A stretch of DNA of 24,101 bases, from NCBI GenBank assembly GCA_002391105.1, contig DGRT01000038.1:1-24101 (forward strand), in the 5' to 3' direction. The number at the start of each line of letters is the position of its first letter. Position 1 is the stretch's first letter. Positions 14,637 through 22,917 of the stretch are shown here, piece by piece. This stretch comes from Lachnospiraceae bacterium UBA4381. Lineage in GTDB: Bacteria; Bacillota; Clostridia; Lachnospirales; Lachnospiraceae. The position numbers and the translations under genes are program-made. The notes beneath the pieces are model-generated. The model saw nothing but the letters and a program-made list of their open reading frames with translations, was not told where the DNA came from and searched no databases.

Positions 14637-15290
14637 TTATTCCGGAAATACAGCAAGATAATCCTTCTGGAACTTTGCTATTCCCTGATCTGTAAGTGGA
14701 TGCTTAGTCATCTGCTCTATAACAGCATATGGAATAGTAGCAATATCTGCTCCTGCAAGAGCACACTGTGTTACATGAACAGTATTTCTGACGCTGGCAG
14801 CGATTATCTCTGTCTCTATTCCATAGTTATTGAATATCGTAACGATATCCTCTATGAGATCTATTCCCGGCATACTTATATCATCAAGTCTTCCAAGGAA
14901 TGGTGATACATAGGTTGCTCCTGCTCTTGCAGCGAGTAATGCCTGATTCGCAGAAAAGATAAGTGTAACATTTGTCTTTATTCCTTCAGAAGCAAGCACC
15001 TTTACTGCCTTGAGACCTTCTACTGTCATAGGAATCTTGACTATCATGTTAGGGTGAATCTTAGCTATCTCTCTGCCTTCAGCTATCATTCCCTCTGCAT
15101 CAACTGTAGTTGCCTTTACTTCTCCGCTGATTGGTCCATCTACTATAGATGCTATCTCCTTGATGACCTCATTAAAATCTCTGCCTTCCTTTGCGATAAG
15201 GGATGGATTTGTAGTAACTCCACAGATAACTCCCATATCATTTGCCTTCTTAATATCTTCTACATTTGCTGTATCTATAAATAACTTCAT
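14637..15290 (-). CDS. Transaldolase, TalC/fructose-6-phosphate-aldolase family
   Basis: A 217-aa short transaldolase, a cytoplasmic TIM-barrel enzyme. The Schiff-base lysine is K85 in MIVKIPMT. Other hallmarks are GVTTNPSLIAKEG (about 24-36) and GATYVSPFLGRLDD (124-137). Two positions separate true transaldolases from fructose-6-phosphate aldolases. Here Glu57 occurs where E. coli FsaA has Gln59, and Phe131 where it has Tyr131, which favours transaldolase activity. Its place between araA and the kinase fits a role in moving pentose phosphates into glycolysis. AAGGA lies about 8-10 nt before the ATG. Gaps to its neighbours are 108 nt upstream and 157 nt downstream. Confidence 0.9.
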   Translation of the reverse strand: MKLFIDTANVEDIKKANDMGVICGVTTNPSLIAKEGRDFNEVIKEIASIVDGPISGEVKATTVDAEGMIAEGREIAKIHPNMIVKIPMTVEGLKAVKVLASEGIKTNVTLIFSANQALLAARAGATYVSPFLGRLDDISMPGIDLIEDIVTIFNNYGIETEIIAASVRNTVHVTQCALAGADIATIPYAVIEQMTKHPLTDQGIAKFQKDYLAVFPE

Positions 15291-15398
15291 GATAACATCC
15301 TTTCTTTGATTCTACTATAATTTTCTATACATAATTTCACTCTTTGCGGCTAAATATCTCGGTTTTAGAATTATACCCTTTCTAAAGTGGCAGCCTTC

Positions 15399-16895
15399 TT
15401 ACCTGTAGAATATCTCTCCCAGCTTCAGATCTCTCTTAAATCCGGGGATAGTCGTATTCTCATCTATTACTACTGCCTCTATTCCCATCATCTCAGCCCA
15501 GTCAACCATCTGGTCAGATGTAAGATCGTAGGAAAATGCTGTATGATGAGCTCCACCTGCAAGTATCCATGCTTCAGCTCCTGTATAAAGATCCGGATAC
15601 GGTGTCCAGTAATTTGTTGCTACCGGAAGAAGCGGCATAGGCTTCTCTGTCTTCTTGCACTCTACATCATTTATTATAAGTCTGAATCTGTTGCCAAGAT
15701 CAACCAGAGATGCAGCTATACCTCTGCCTTCCTTTGATGTAAATACAAGTCTGGCAGGATCCTCTCTATCTCCCATGGAAAGAGGCTTTACTCTTATGCT
15801 GACAGGACCATCTGCGATTGAAGGACAAACCTCCAGCATATGTGCTTCAAGTATTCCCTCTTTGCCGCGAACAAGATTATATGTATAGTCCTCCATCATG
15901 GAAGTACCCTTTGCATCCTTCTTGCCTTCAGTCATGATCTTCATAAGGCGAACCATAGCGGCTACCTTCCAGTCACCTTCAGCTCCAAAGCCATAGCCCT
16001 TCTCCATAAGTCTCTGGATAGCAAGACCCGGAAGCTGCTGCAATGCACCAAGATCTCCAAAGTGAGTAACGATTGCCTGATAATTCTTCTCCTCCAGATA
16101 TCTCTCAAAGCCTATCTCTATCTTAGCCTGAACAGCAACATGATTTTCAAATTCCTTAGGATCTCTTCCATCAAGTATTATCTGGTACTTGCTGTAATAT
16201 TCATCAAGAAGAGCTTTTACTTCTGCTTCTGATACATCATTTACACACTCGATAATACTATTCACCGGATAAGCGTCAACCTCCCAGCCAAACTTGATCT
16301 GAGCTTCAACCTTATCACCTTCGGTAACTGCAACATTTCTCATGTTATCTGCTATTCTCATCACTCTGATGTGACTTGACTCGATAACACCAACCGCAGT
16401 TCTCATCCAGGATGCTATCTTTTCTCTGACTACAGCATCCTTCCAGTAACCAACAACCACCTTACGCTCTATTCTCATACGGCTTACAATATGACCATAC
16501 TCTCTGTCACCATGAGCAGCCTGGTTCTCATTCATAAAGTCCATATCTATAGAATCATAAGGGATTTCCTCATTGTACTGTGTGTGAAGATGAAGCAGTG
16601 GCTTTCTGAACTCCTGAAGTCCCAGTATCCATGACTTTGCAGGAGAAAATGTATGCATCCACGTAATTACACCGGCACAGCTTTCGTCAAGATTTGCCTC
16701 ATTGAAGGTCTGTCTTATAAGCTGATTAGTAATCAGTACCGGCTTCCATACTACTTCATAAGGAAGAATTCCGGACTTGTTGAGCTCATCAACTATCTCC
16801 CTTGAGTGCAGTGCTACGTGCTCCAGCACCTCATCTCCATACAGATCCTGCGATCCTGTACAGAACCAAAACTTGTACTCTTTTTTCTTAATCAT
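15399..16895 (-). CDS. araA: L-arabinose isomerase
   Basis: The enzyme interconverts L-arabinose and L-ribulose, using Mn2+. The 498-aa protein matches the usual length of about 500. Diagnostic segments are FWFCTGSQDLYGDEVL (9-24), WMHTFSPAKSWILGL (79-93), GFGAEGDWK (E306), TSMMEDYTYN (E335), GILEAHMLEVCPS (H352) and ILAGGAHHTAF (H450/H451); the E, E, H, H set is the metal site. The true start is the ATG at 16895, with GGAGG 9 nt upstream. The longer open frame to 16967 starts at a TTG and would add 24 residues absent from the family. It is the first gene of the catabolic operon and is driven by the AraR-controlled promoter at 17035-17064. Confidence 0.97.
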   Translation of the reverse strand: MIKKKEYKFWFCTGSQDLYGDEVLEHVALHSREIVDELNKSGILPYEVVWKPVLITNQLIRQTFNEANLDESCAGVITWMHTFSPAKSWILGLQEFRKPLLHLHTQYNEEIPYDSIDMDFMNENQAAHGDREYGHIVSRMRIERKVVVGYWKDAVVREKIASWMRTAVGVIESSHIRVMRIADNMRNVAVTEGDKVEAQIKFGWEVDAYPVNSIIECVNDVSEAEVKALLDEYYSKYQIILDGRDPKEFENHVAVQAKIEIGFERYLEEKNYQAIVTHFGDLGALQQLPGLAIQRLMEKGYGFGAEGDWKVAAMVRLMKIMTEGKKDAKGTSMMEDYTYNLVRGKEGILEAHMLEVCPSIADGPVSIRVKPLSMGDREDPARLVFTSKEGRGIAASLVDLGNRFRLIINDVECKKTEKPMPLLPVATNYWTPYPDLYTGAEAWILAGGAHHTAFSYDLTSDQMVDWAEMMGIEAVVIDENTTIPGFKRDLKLGEIFYR

Positions 16896-17034
16896 TTTTT
16901 GCTTACCTCCATTTCGTTTTTTAAAGATAAAACCTCTTTTGATAAAATGTAACCTTGTCCATCCCAATAGCTTTACAACGATTATTCCTTATGTATCTAA
17001 CTATCGCAGGTTCCTCTTTTATCCCGATATATTG

Positions 17035-17064
17035 ATTATGAAACTTGTACGTACAACTATGCAA
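17035..17064 (-). promoter_or_regulatory. araA promoter
   Basis: On the minus strand TTGCAT (17059-17064) and CATAAT (17035-17040) are 18 nt apart. Transcription would start near 17028, giving a leader of about 130 nt before araA. The AraR operator fills the space between the two hexamers. Confidence 0.8.
17045..17056. promoter_or_regulatory. AraR operator
   Basis: TTGTACGTACAA is a perfect 12-bp palindrome that equals the core of the known Bacillus AraR box (ATTTGTACGTACAAAT). It sits exactly between the -35 and -10 of the araA promoter, the ideal place for repression that arabinose relieves. It overlaps a second small inverted repeat, ACAACT-N5-AGTTGT. Confidence 0.88.
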
Positions 17065-17075
17065 GTTGTTTATTA

Positions 17076-17113
17076 TAAAAATACCCACCAGACTTTTTAG
17101 GTCTGATGGGTAT
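17076..17113 (-). terminator. Terminator of araR
   Basis: On the minus strand ATACCCATCAGAC and GTCTGGTGGGTAT form a 13-bp stem (one G-U pair) with a 7-nt loop. It runs directly into TTTTTAT. It separates araR from the araA promoter, whose -35 begins 12 nt further on. Confidence 0.88.
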
Positions 17114-17136
17114 CTATTTACAACACTTGATTTCAA

Positions 17137-17195
17137 GTGACAAGGTGCCTGTCCCCCTGTCACATTTGGTGACAAGGGGACAGGCACCTTGTCAC
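17137..17195. repeat. 59-bp REP-like palindrome at the 3' end of araR
   Basis: GTGACAAGGTGCCTGTCCCC (17137-17156) and its exact complement (17176-17195) form 20-bp arms. After one mismatch an inner 6-bp stem (TGTCAC / GTGACA) closes on a 5-nt loop. It is much more GC-rich than its surroundings. From memory, palindromes with GGTGCCTGTCCCC are widespread in clostridial genomes, as expected of a REP or MITE family moved by RAYT or IS200-type transposases. The araR stop codon lies in its right arm. Confidence 0.75.
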
Positions 17196-18283
17196 ATTCG
17201 TTTCTTACAGGAATTTCCAACTATAAGCTCCGGTTCTATGATAACTCTTTTCTGAACCTCTTCGCCTTTTAACATTTTCAGCAAAAGCTCTGCCGCCATC
17301 TTCCCCAGCTCCTCCTGAGGATGAACTATCGTAGTCAGCCTCACTCCTGAGCTTGAAGCCATCTGGGAATTATCATAACCTGTTATGGATATATCCTCAG
17401 GCACCTTCAGACCTACCTCCTTCAGCGCCTTGATGAGATGCATGGCAAGCTGATCATTGTAGGCAACTATCGCATCTATCTTCCTTCCGCTTTTAATGAT
17501 ACTCTGCACACTCTCATAAGGATGTATAGCTCTGTCCTCAGTATAGAACCAGATAACATTTTCCGGATCATACGGGATGCCAGCCTCCCGAAGCGCCTTC
17601 ACATAACCCTTATGGCGGTTCTGTCCCTGACTATCATCACTCTTAAATACCCCCAGTATTTCTCTATGTCCCAGCTCTACCAGATACTTCGTTAAGAGGT
17701 ATTCCCCCTGCTCGTCATCCAGCAGAACATGAACCTTGTCATCCATAACAGAGTAAGACCCCTGTATGAAAATGTATGGTATGCCATACTTATCCAGCTT
17801 ATCATACAGTTCCTTATGACGGCAGAACATATTGCTCTTACTGGGCTCTATTATCACTCCATCTACATTTTTCTGAAGGATTTCTTCAAGGCACTGAACC
17901 TCACGGGTTCTCGAATTGTTAGTATGCTTTAAGATAATGCTGTATCCATTATCTGAAAGAACGGAATCTATTCCATTTATCACCTTTGGAAAAATGTAAT
18001 CTGAAAGATAGGTCATAACTACAGCTATATCCCCGGAATCCGACTTCAGCTTTACACCGTCTGAGCAGTACGTTCCGCTCCCATGCACCGCATATACGTA
18101 GCCCTCAGCCTCAAGATCATATAGAGCCTTTCTCACAGTCTGACGGCTGACTCCATACATGGACACCAGCTTATTCTCAGAAGGGAGCTTATCTCCCGGA
18201 CTGATTTCACCCCTGAGTATCATGGCTTTCAGTTCCTGCTCTATCTGATGATATTTACGTACAGTACCTTCCTTTGTTCTCAT
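17192..18283 (-). CDS. araR: AraR-type arabinose repressor (GntR DNA-binding plus LacI-type sensor)
   Basis: A 363-aa regulator. Residues 8-76 are a GntR winged helix-turn-helix, including GDKLPSENKLVSMYGVSRQ, VRKALYDLEAEGYVYAVHGS and GTY. Residues from about 88 to the C-terminus form a LacI/periplasmic-binding-protein-like sensor (NGIDSVLSDNGYSIILKHTN, DGVIIEPS, AIVAYNDQLAMHLIKAL, DISITGYDNSQMA, GVRLTTIVHPQEELGKMAAE). This fusion is the AraR architecture, in which arabinose binding releases the TTGTACGTACAA box. The gene lies directly upstream of araA, with its own terminator. A GGGAG sits only 2 nt before the ATG, unusually close. The C-terminus (GNSCKKRM) ends inside a REP-like palindrome that supplies the TGA, so the last few residues may differ from relatives. 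Confidence 0.93.
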   Translation of the reverse strand: MRTKEGTVRKYHQIEQELKAMILRGEISPGDKLPSENKLVSMYGVSRQTVRKALYDLEAEGYVYAVHGSGTYCSDGVKLKSDSGDIAVVMTYLSDYIFPKVINGIDSVLSDNGYSIILKHTNNSRTREVQCLEEILQKNVDGVIIEPSKSNMFCRHKELYDKLDKYGIPYIFIQGSYSVMDDKVHVLLDDEQGEYLLTKYLVELGHREILGVFKSDDSQGQNRHKGYVKALREAGIPYDPENVIWFYTEDRAIHPYESVQSIIKSGRKIDAIVAYNDQLAMHLIKALKEVGLKVPEDISITGYDNSQMASSSGVRLTTIVHPQEELGKMAAELLLKMLKGEEVQKRVIIEPELIVGNSCKKRM

Positions 18284-18365
18284 AACTCCCTCTCTTATAA
18301 CAATTCTGTCAGCTTTAATATGCAGCCCCTCAAATTGATGTGGGTGTCATAAGCTCAGCATTCTT

Positions 18366-18381
18366 TTCCTGTAATCAGGAA
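18366..18381. promoter_or_regulatory. Small palindrome upstream of araR
   Basis: TTCCTG-TAAT-CAGGAA is a perfect 6-bp inverted repeat in the 153-nt gap before araR. A TATAAT-like sequence on the minus strand lies near 18411-18420, but I cannot assign a good -35 to it. The gap holds no TTGTAC box, so araR autoregulation is not evident. Confidence 0.3.
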
Positions 18382-18436
18382 CGCATTTTGACTTTTGACA
18401 CTTATGTCTCAGATTATAATACAGTCAGCCTGATAT

Positions 18437-20560
18437 TTACAGCTTTGCCGCAAGTCCCCTGGTACACTCGATAAAGTCCTCCTCAGGTTCATCCCCTCTG
18501 AACCTTATCCTGTAATATATATCAAATGCTTTTTTCAGCTCTGCTCTCAGTCCGTCATCCTGAATATACTTTAGATAATCATATATAGACAGTGGCTTCA
18601 TTTCCTTAGGCACTTTCTTCTCCAGCTTCTTAAGCAGTACCTCCATGTTATATATTACCTTATCCCGCGCCTTCATTTTCCTGTAATTTATCCGCTGCCC
18701 GATAATAAAGCTAAGGATGGTGACCAGCACGACTCCCAGCAGTACCAGAATATACATGAGAAATCTGAATATCATTTCTCTATCTATGCCTTCCCGCTGC
18801 GTTCCATCTTCCCCGGAAGCCTCTTCCTGATTATTCGCATTTTCCACCGCCAGTTCTTCCGAATATGGCGAAGTATAGTCCTCCTCTTCCATATACTCTT
18901 CCGGCGGTTTTTCCTTAAGAATCTTATTCCAGCCAAGCGTCTCGGCGGCTTCCTTAGAAACGGTCGGTTCAAATGTAACCCAGCCAAGCCCCTTTATATA
19001 CGCCTCCGGCCACGCGTGAGCTTCACTGCTCATAACCTTTCCGCTGGCATTTACCGTATGAAGAAATCCGCTTGCATATCGGGATGGCACTCCGGCTATC
19101 CTTAGCATTTCCATCATAGCAGAAGCAAAATGCACACAGTAGCCTTTCTGTAAATCAAGGACAAATTCATCTACATAGTTGTCGCTCTTTCTCAAATCAA
19201 CATCTGTGCTATACATAAACTGCCTCAGATAAGCCTCTATTTTTTTCGCCTTCTCATAGTCACTGTCAGCACCATCAACTATTTTCATGGTAAGTTCCTT
19301 AAGCTCATCCGACGCAAAGGACGTATCCAGATATTCCTCCGCCATTCCCTTCTTCAGCTCAGAAACCACTCTGTCATAGTTTTCCTTACTCATCTTATTA
19401 GTAAGATCAATATGATAGATATCTCTTGTATATTGGACTATAGTTTCATAGTCCTGATATTCAAACTCACTGTCTTTAAGAGACTGAAGCGCTGAGATGA
19501 GATACGGGCTGGCATAGTCAATCTCCATATATTGCAGACTGTAGCTGTAGCCCTTCCCCTTTTTATCCGATAAGTCCTCTGTCTGTTCATCATTTAAAAG
19601 CAGGAGATTGCAGGGATGAATCAGATCCTCTGTTCTCATATAGGTATAACTGACGTCCAGCTTCTGAACATGAGAAAAGCATGCCGCCATAGGTCCATCC
19701 ACCTCAGCCTGATACAGACAGTTGATATAATCTACAAACCAGCCATTATACAACTCATCTATTTCCTTCTTATCCTTAAGCCCGTTCCTGTCGATACCTG
19801 TAAATACACTGCCCTCCAGATATATCATGCGTCCCTCAACAAGTCCATTTATCCTCATCTGCTCTGTATCTGAAGAAGTAACAGTTCCCGATAGTTTTCC
19901 TGTATTCGTATAACCGGCAAAGCTGCTGCCCTCTCCCACGAATCCATCTACCAGGTAATTCACTTCATTTACCAGAGTTATAACCATGTTCTGAACATAG
20001 TTCACTGACTTTTTTACGAAGCTCCAACGGATAGGTTCTTCTCTGGCGGGAAGTATAAACGTAATCACCCCCAAAAGCAGCAGCGTGCCTACATAGTATC
20101 TCCCATCCGTACCTGTTAGCTGAATCATTCCATATAGCAGGAGCACCATCAGAAGCACTGTCACGACCTTCGTAATGTCCAGCATCATAAGCCATACGAT
20201 CAGCATTACCAACGCATATATAAGGAAGCTGTACCTCGATATCTTCTTCCTCTGCATCAGTAAAGAAAGGACAAATGCACCAAATGCCACCAGGATATTC
20301 ATGGTCAGAACCATATCTCTGAACATCAGAATAAGCACCAGTGTCAGCCCGGAACTAAACCACACAAGACTCTTTCTTTTATCCAGAAGCAGGGTGATAA
20401 CATATATCATCTGATATACAAAAGTGTAGTTTAGTAGTATATAGATACTAAGCCCGGACATTTTCAGAGCAATTAATAGCATATATAGAGATACGCAAAA
20501 CGCTAAGCTAATGGGAAGTATCATCAAATATTCAGTTGTCCTTTTCCTTTGTTCAGACAT
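18437..20560 (-). CDS. Membrane transglutaminase-like protein (TgpA type) with DUF4129 tail
   Basis: A 707-aa membrane protein. About six hydrophobic helices fill residues 11-170. A large extracytoplasmic part follows, with a transglutaminase-core domain (about 425-535). The catalytic Cys is C475 in QKGYCVHFASAMMEMLRIAG, the His is H515 in SSEAHAWPEAYI, and the third residue is an acidic E531 in WVTFEPT, where many relatives have Asp. After an acidic linker (550-590) another transmembrane helix (about 597-620) leads to a cytoplasmic DUF4129-like tail. GAGG lies before the ATG. The gene starts 12 nt after the DUF58 gene and belongs to the moxR-DUF58-transglutaminase set, common in bacteria. 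Its substrate is unknown. Confidence 0.88.
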   Translation of the reverse strand: MSEQRKRTTEYLMILPISLAFCVSLYMLLIALKMSGLSIYILLNYTFVYQMIYVITLLLDKRKSLVWFSSGLTLVLILMFRDMVLTMNILVAFGAFVLSLLMQRKKISRYSFLIYALVMLIVWLMMLDITKVVTVLLMVLLLYGMIQLTGTDGRYYVGTLLLLGVITFILPAREEPIRWSFVKKSVNYVQNMVITLVNEVNYLVDGFVGEGSSFAGYTNTGKLSGTVTSSDTEQMRINGLVEGRMIYLEGSVFTGIDRNGLKDKKEIDELYNGWFVDYINCLYQAEVDGPMAACFSHVQKLDVSYTYMRTEDLIHPCNLLLLNDEQTEDLSDKKGKGYSYSLQYMEIDYASPYLISALQSLKDSEFEYQDYETIVQYTRDIYHIDLTNKMSKENYDRVVSELKKGMAEEYLDTSFASDELKELTMKIVDGADSDYEKAKKIEAYLRQFMYSTDVDLRKSDNYVDEFVLDLQKGYCVHFASAMMEMLRIAGVPSRYASGFLHTVNASGKVMSSEAHAWPEAYIKGLGWVTFEPTVSKEAAETLGWNKILKEKPPEEYMEEEDYTSPYSEELAVENANNQEEASGEDGTQREGIDREMIFRFLMYILVLLGVVLVTILSFIIGQRINYRKMKARDKVIYNMEVLLKKLEKKVPKEMKPLSIYDYLKYIQDDGLRAELKKAFDIYYRIRFRGDEPEEDFIECTRGLAAKL

Positions 20561-20572
20561 TTTGATATATCC

Positions 20573-21670
20573 TCACATAGTTTCCAGCTTCATATCTGCT
20601 TCACAGAAAATAAGAGTCGTTCCACCGGATATAACACTCTCCATAAGCTCCTTCTCTTCGTCCTCCGCAGGCATAACATTTATCCTTCCAAGCTCTTCCA
20701 TATAGAATTTCTGAAAGCTGTCCACACCACTTATGATCGCATTTTTCACGCCACCGTTATAGTAGTAGATCAGCAGCGGTTTCTTCTGCTCCGTGAAATA
20801 CCATACTATGGAAATGACATACTCCAGAAAAAAATCCCTGCTGATAAAATGCTGTCTTCTGTCCTCATCCTCCTTTGGAATAAGAACCAGCCCCGGCATA
20901 TCTGATTCAGCCCTGTCCGGAAGTCTGACCATCATGCGTCCGCTTCTGGCATAGTTTTTCCAATGCACTCTGTTAAGTGGATCGCCTGCTGCATATTTTC
21001 TGAGTTCATTTCCGGGATAGTCCTCATAAGTATCAAGGCTGATCACATTACTGCGGTACAGCCTGTTTTCCAGTACCATATTCACATCCGCTCTTGCGAT
21101 GTCCGTAACTGACGGAAGTACATTCACCCTGAGAAAACTCTTTATATTGAATCCCAGATGCATTATCCCGAACATATCGCTCATACTCATCCGGAGCACA
21201 CCAGCCTCGTAGCCTCCTGCATACTTACAGGTAAGCTTAGTATCTATCCTGATCTTTTCTCCGGGAAGAAGCTTCAGTCTTTCCATCGTAAAGTCATCCC
21301 TGAAGGAGGTCGCCTCATCATGGTAAAGCCTGATTCCCGAAATCGGTATAAAGCCTATATTTTCAATTACAAACTCGAAGCTGACCTCTCTATTTTTATA
21401 TAGCAGCCTCCCATCTATATCCTGATAAATCCTTATAGAAAAGAAGCTTGCCAGAATGATAACCAGCGAAACAAAAGGATATAGCAGAACCACATAAAAT
21501 AAAACATAGGAAAAATTACCGCCACGGAAGCTGACATATATCGTAGCTGCTGTAAGCAGTGCGATATATAGTATAAGCGGCAGACGTTTCCTATGCTTCG
21601 CTAAATATCTGACAACCTTAAGGTTGTAAAGCTTTTTATTATTCTTAATGGGTTTACTGCTCATCCCCAT
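20573..21670 (-). CDS. DUF58-domain membrane protein
   Basis: A 365-aa protein with two N-terminal transmembrane helices (about 31-48 and 55-77) and a beta-rich region. The DUF58 signature is at 222-248: ELRKYAAGDPLNRVHWKNYA followed by RSGRMMVR. DUF58 proteins are related to von Willebrand A domains and are almost always encoded next to a MoxR ATPase, which probably remodels them. Two ATG codons lie 6 nt apart (MGM). GGAG is 4 nt from the first and 10 nt from the second, so the exact start is uncertain by two residues. It is followed by the transglutaminase gene after 12 nt. Confidence 0.9.
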   Translation of the reverse strand: MGMSSKPIKNNKKLYNLKVVRYLAKHRKRLPLILYIALLTAATIYVSFRGGNFSYVLFYVVLLYPFVSLVIILASFFSIRIYQDIDGRLLYKNREVSFEFVIENIGFIPISGIRLYHDEATSFRDDFTMERLKLLPGEKIRIDTKLTCKYAGGYEAGVLRMSMSDMFGIMHLGFNIKSFLRVNVLPSVTDIARADVNMVLENRLYRSNVISLDTYEDYPGNELRKYAAGDPLNRVHWKNYARSGRMMVRLPDRAESDMPGLVLIPKEDEDRRQHFISRDFFLEYVISIVWYFTEQKKPLLIYYYNGGVKNAIISGVDSFQKFYMEELGRINVMPAEDEEKELMESVISGGTTLIFCEADMKLETM

Positions 21671-21780
21671 TTTTCTCCATTATATAATTTGACCTGACAG
21701 TCATTATAATCATATCTACTTTAAGTTGAAAATGTTATGCTTTACTACTGAAGATTCATTTTCCAACCCGGTTTATTTAT

Positions 21781-21864
21781 TTCCGGTTTTTATATAATTC
21801 CAGCCTTTATATATTTCTCGTTTTTATACATTTCCGGCTTTTATATATTTCCGGTTTTTAATGT
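21781..21864. repeat. 17-bp tandem repeat between moxR and the DUF58 gene
   Basis: Units of exactly 17 bp start at 21781, 21798, 21815, 21832 and 21849, each close to TTCCGGTTTTTATATAT. A decayed unit precedes them at about 21768-21780. The last unit runs up to the moxR stop codon. The array fills much of the 194-nt intergenic gap inside an otherwise compact operon. I see no reading frame and no strong hairpin in it. Confidence 0.85.
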
Positions 21865-22794
21865 TTACTGTGGTCTCTTCACTCTATCAATAATATCGAG
21901 TATCAGTTGATAACCCGTATATCTGTTCATTCTGGACTTTGTTGTCAGTACCAGTCTGTGAGGAAGTGTCAGCTTGGACATATTTATAATATCTTCAGGT
22001 ATCACATAGTCTCTTTGTCTGATGTACGCCTCAGCCTTGGAAGCCTTCATAAGATCAAGTCCGGCTCTCGGACTTAGCCCATATTCCAGCTCCTCCATAT
22101 CCCTGCTGCGTCTTATTATACCCAGCGCATATTCTATAAGCTCATCACTCAGAATAACAGCATCTACCTCTTCCTTCATCCTGATAATATCTTCCGATGA
22201 AAGAACAGCTTTACTGTCACTGCTAAGCTCATGACTCAGGTATTTCTTAGCTAGAATACTTTCCATCTCTAGTTCAGGATAACCTATTGATATCTTCATC
22301 ATAAAACGGTCCAGCTCAGCCTCCGGTAGCGGATACGTTCCTAGCTGCTCTACCGGATTCTGTGTGGCAATGACCATGAAAGGATCCGGAAGGACAAATG
22401 TATTTCCATCGATAGTAACCTGATGCTCCTCCATAGCTTCAAGAAGCGCAGACTGCGTCTTAGGCGAAGTACGGTTGATCTCATCAGCAAGAAATAACTG
22501 ACAGAATACCGGTCCCTTTACGACCTCAAAATCAGATGTCTTTGCATTAAAAACAGATGTCCCAACGATATCTGTAGGAAGCGTATCGGGAGTACACTGA
22601 AGTCTGGCAAACTTCATATCCACCGATTCAGCCATTCGTTTTGCAAGAGTAGTCTTTCCTACTCCGGGTACGTCCTCAATCAGAATATGACCTCCTGCAA
22701 GAAGAACTACCAGAAGCTTTTCTATCGTATCTTCCTTACCCACAAAACCTTCTGAAATACTACCAATAAGTAACTTTATATTATCCTGCAGCAT
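21865..22794 (-). CDS. MoxR-family AAA+ ATPase
   Basis: A 309-aa chaperone-like ATPase. Walker A is EDVPGVGKTTLAKRMAE (40-56), Walker B is LFLADEINRTSPKTQSALLE (100-119), sensor 1 is VIATQNPVEQLGTYPLPEAE (141-160), and the arginine finger region is LDRFMMK. The lid (about 240-309) includes GLSPRAGLDLMKASKA. MoxR proteins use ATP to mature or assemble partner proteins, usually the DUF58/VWA and transglutaminase proteins encoded next to them, as here. GAGG precedes the ATG at 5-6 nt. A good promoter lies 55-83 nt upstream, so it heads its own operon. Confidence 0.93.
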   Translation of the reverse strand: MLQDNIKLLIGSISEGFVGKEDTIEKLLVVLLAGGHILIEDVPGVGKTTLAKRMAESVDMKFARLQCTPDTLPTDIVGTSVFNAKTSDFEVVKGPVFCQLFLADEINRTSPKTQSALLEAMEEHQVTIDGNTFVLPDPFMVIATQNPVEQLGTYPLPEAELDRFMMKISIGYPELEMESILAKKYLSHELSSDSKAVLSSEDIIRMKEEVDAVILSDELIEYALGIIRRSRDMEELEYGLSPRAGLDLMKASKAEAYIRQRDYVIPEDIINMSKLTLPHRLVLTTKSRMNRYTGYQLILDIIDRVKRPQ

Positions 22795-22848
22795 AACAAC
22801 CTCACTATTCTAACCTGCTTCGCAGCTTTTCAATATTGCACTTATTCC

Positions 22849-22877
22849 ATTATAACAAATATATGGTGCGAGGACAA
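22849..22877 (-). promoter_or_regulatory. Promoter of the moxR operon
   Basis: On the minus strand TTGTCC (22872-22877) and a perfect TATAAT (22849-22854) are separated by 17 nt. The site is about 55 nt upstream of the moxR start codon. Confidence 0.75.
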
Positions 22878-22917
22878 ATGCCAAAAAGCCCCCGCAGGCG
22901 CCTTGCAACTTCTTATA

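Noticed and set aside
15840..16232. Plus-strand 130-aa frame within araA
   Set aside because: It lies wholly antisense to a well-supported catalytic gene and resembles no protein.
16896..16967. 24-residue N-terminal extension of AraA
   Set aside because: It would start at a TTG without a ribosome binding site and covers the GGAGG that serves the ATG at 16895; family members begin at that ATG.
21781..21864. The 17-bp array as a CRISPR
   Set aside because: The units are contiguous with no spacers, and no cas genes are present.
22880..22908. GC-rich stretch followed by T5 as terminator of the lipoprotein gene
   Set aside because: I could not draw more than a 3-bp stem without bulges, so it is only a weak possibility.
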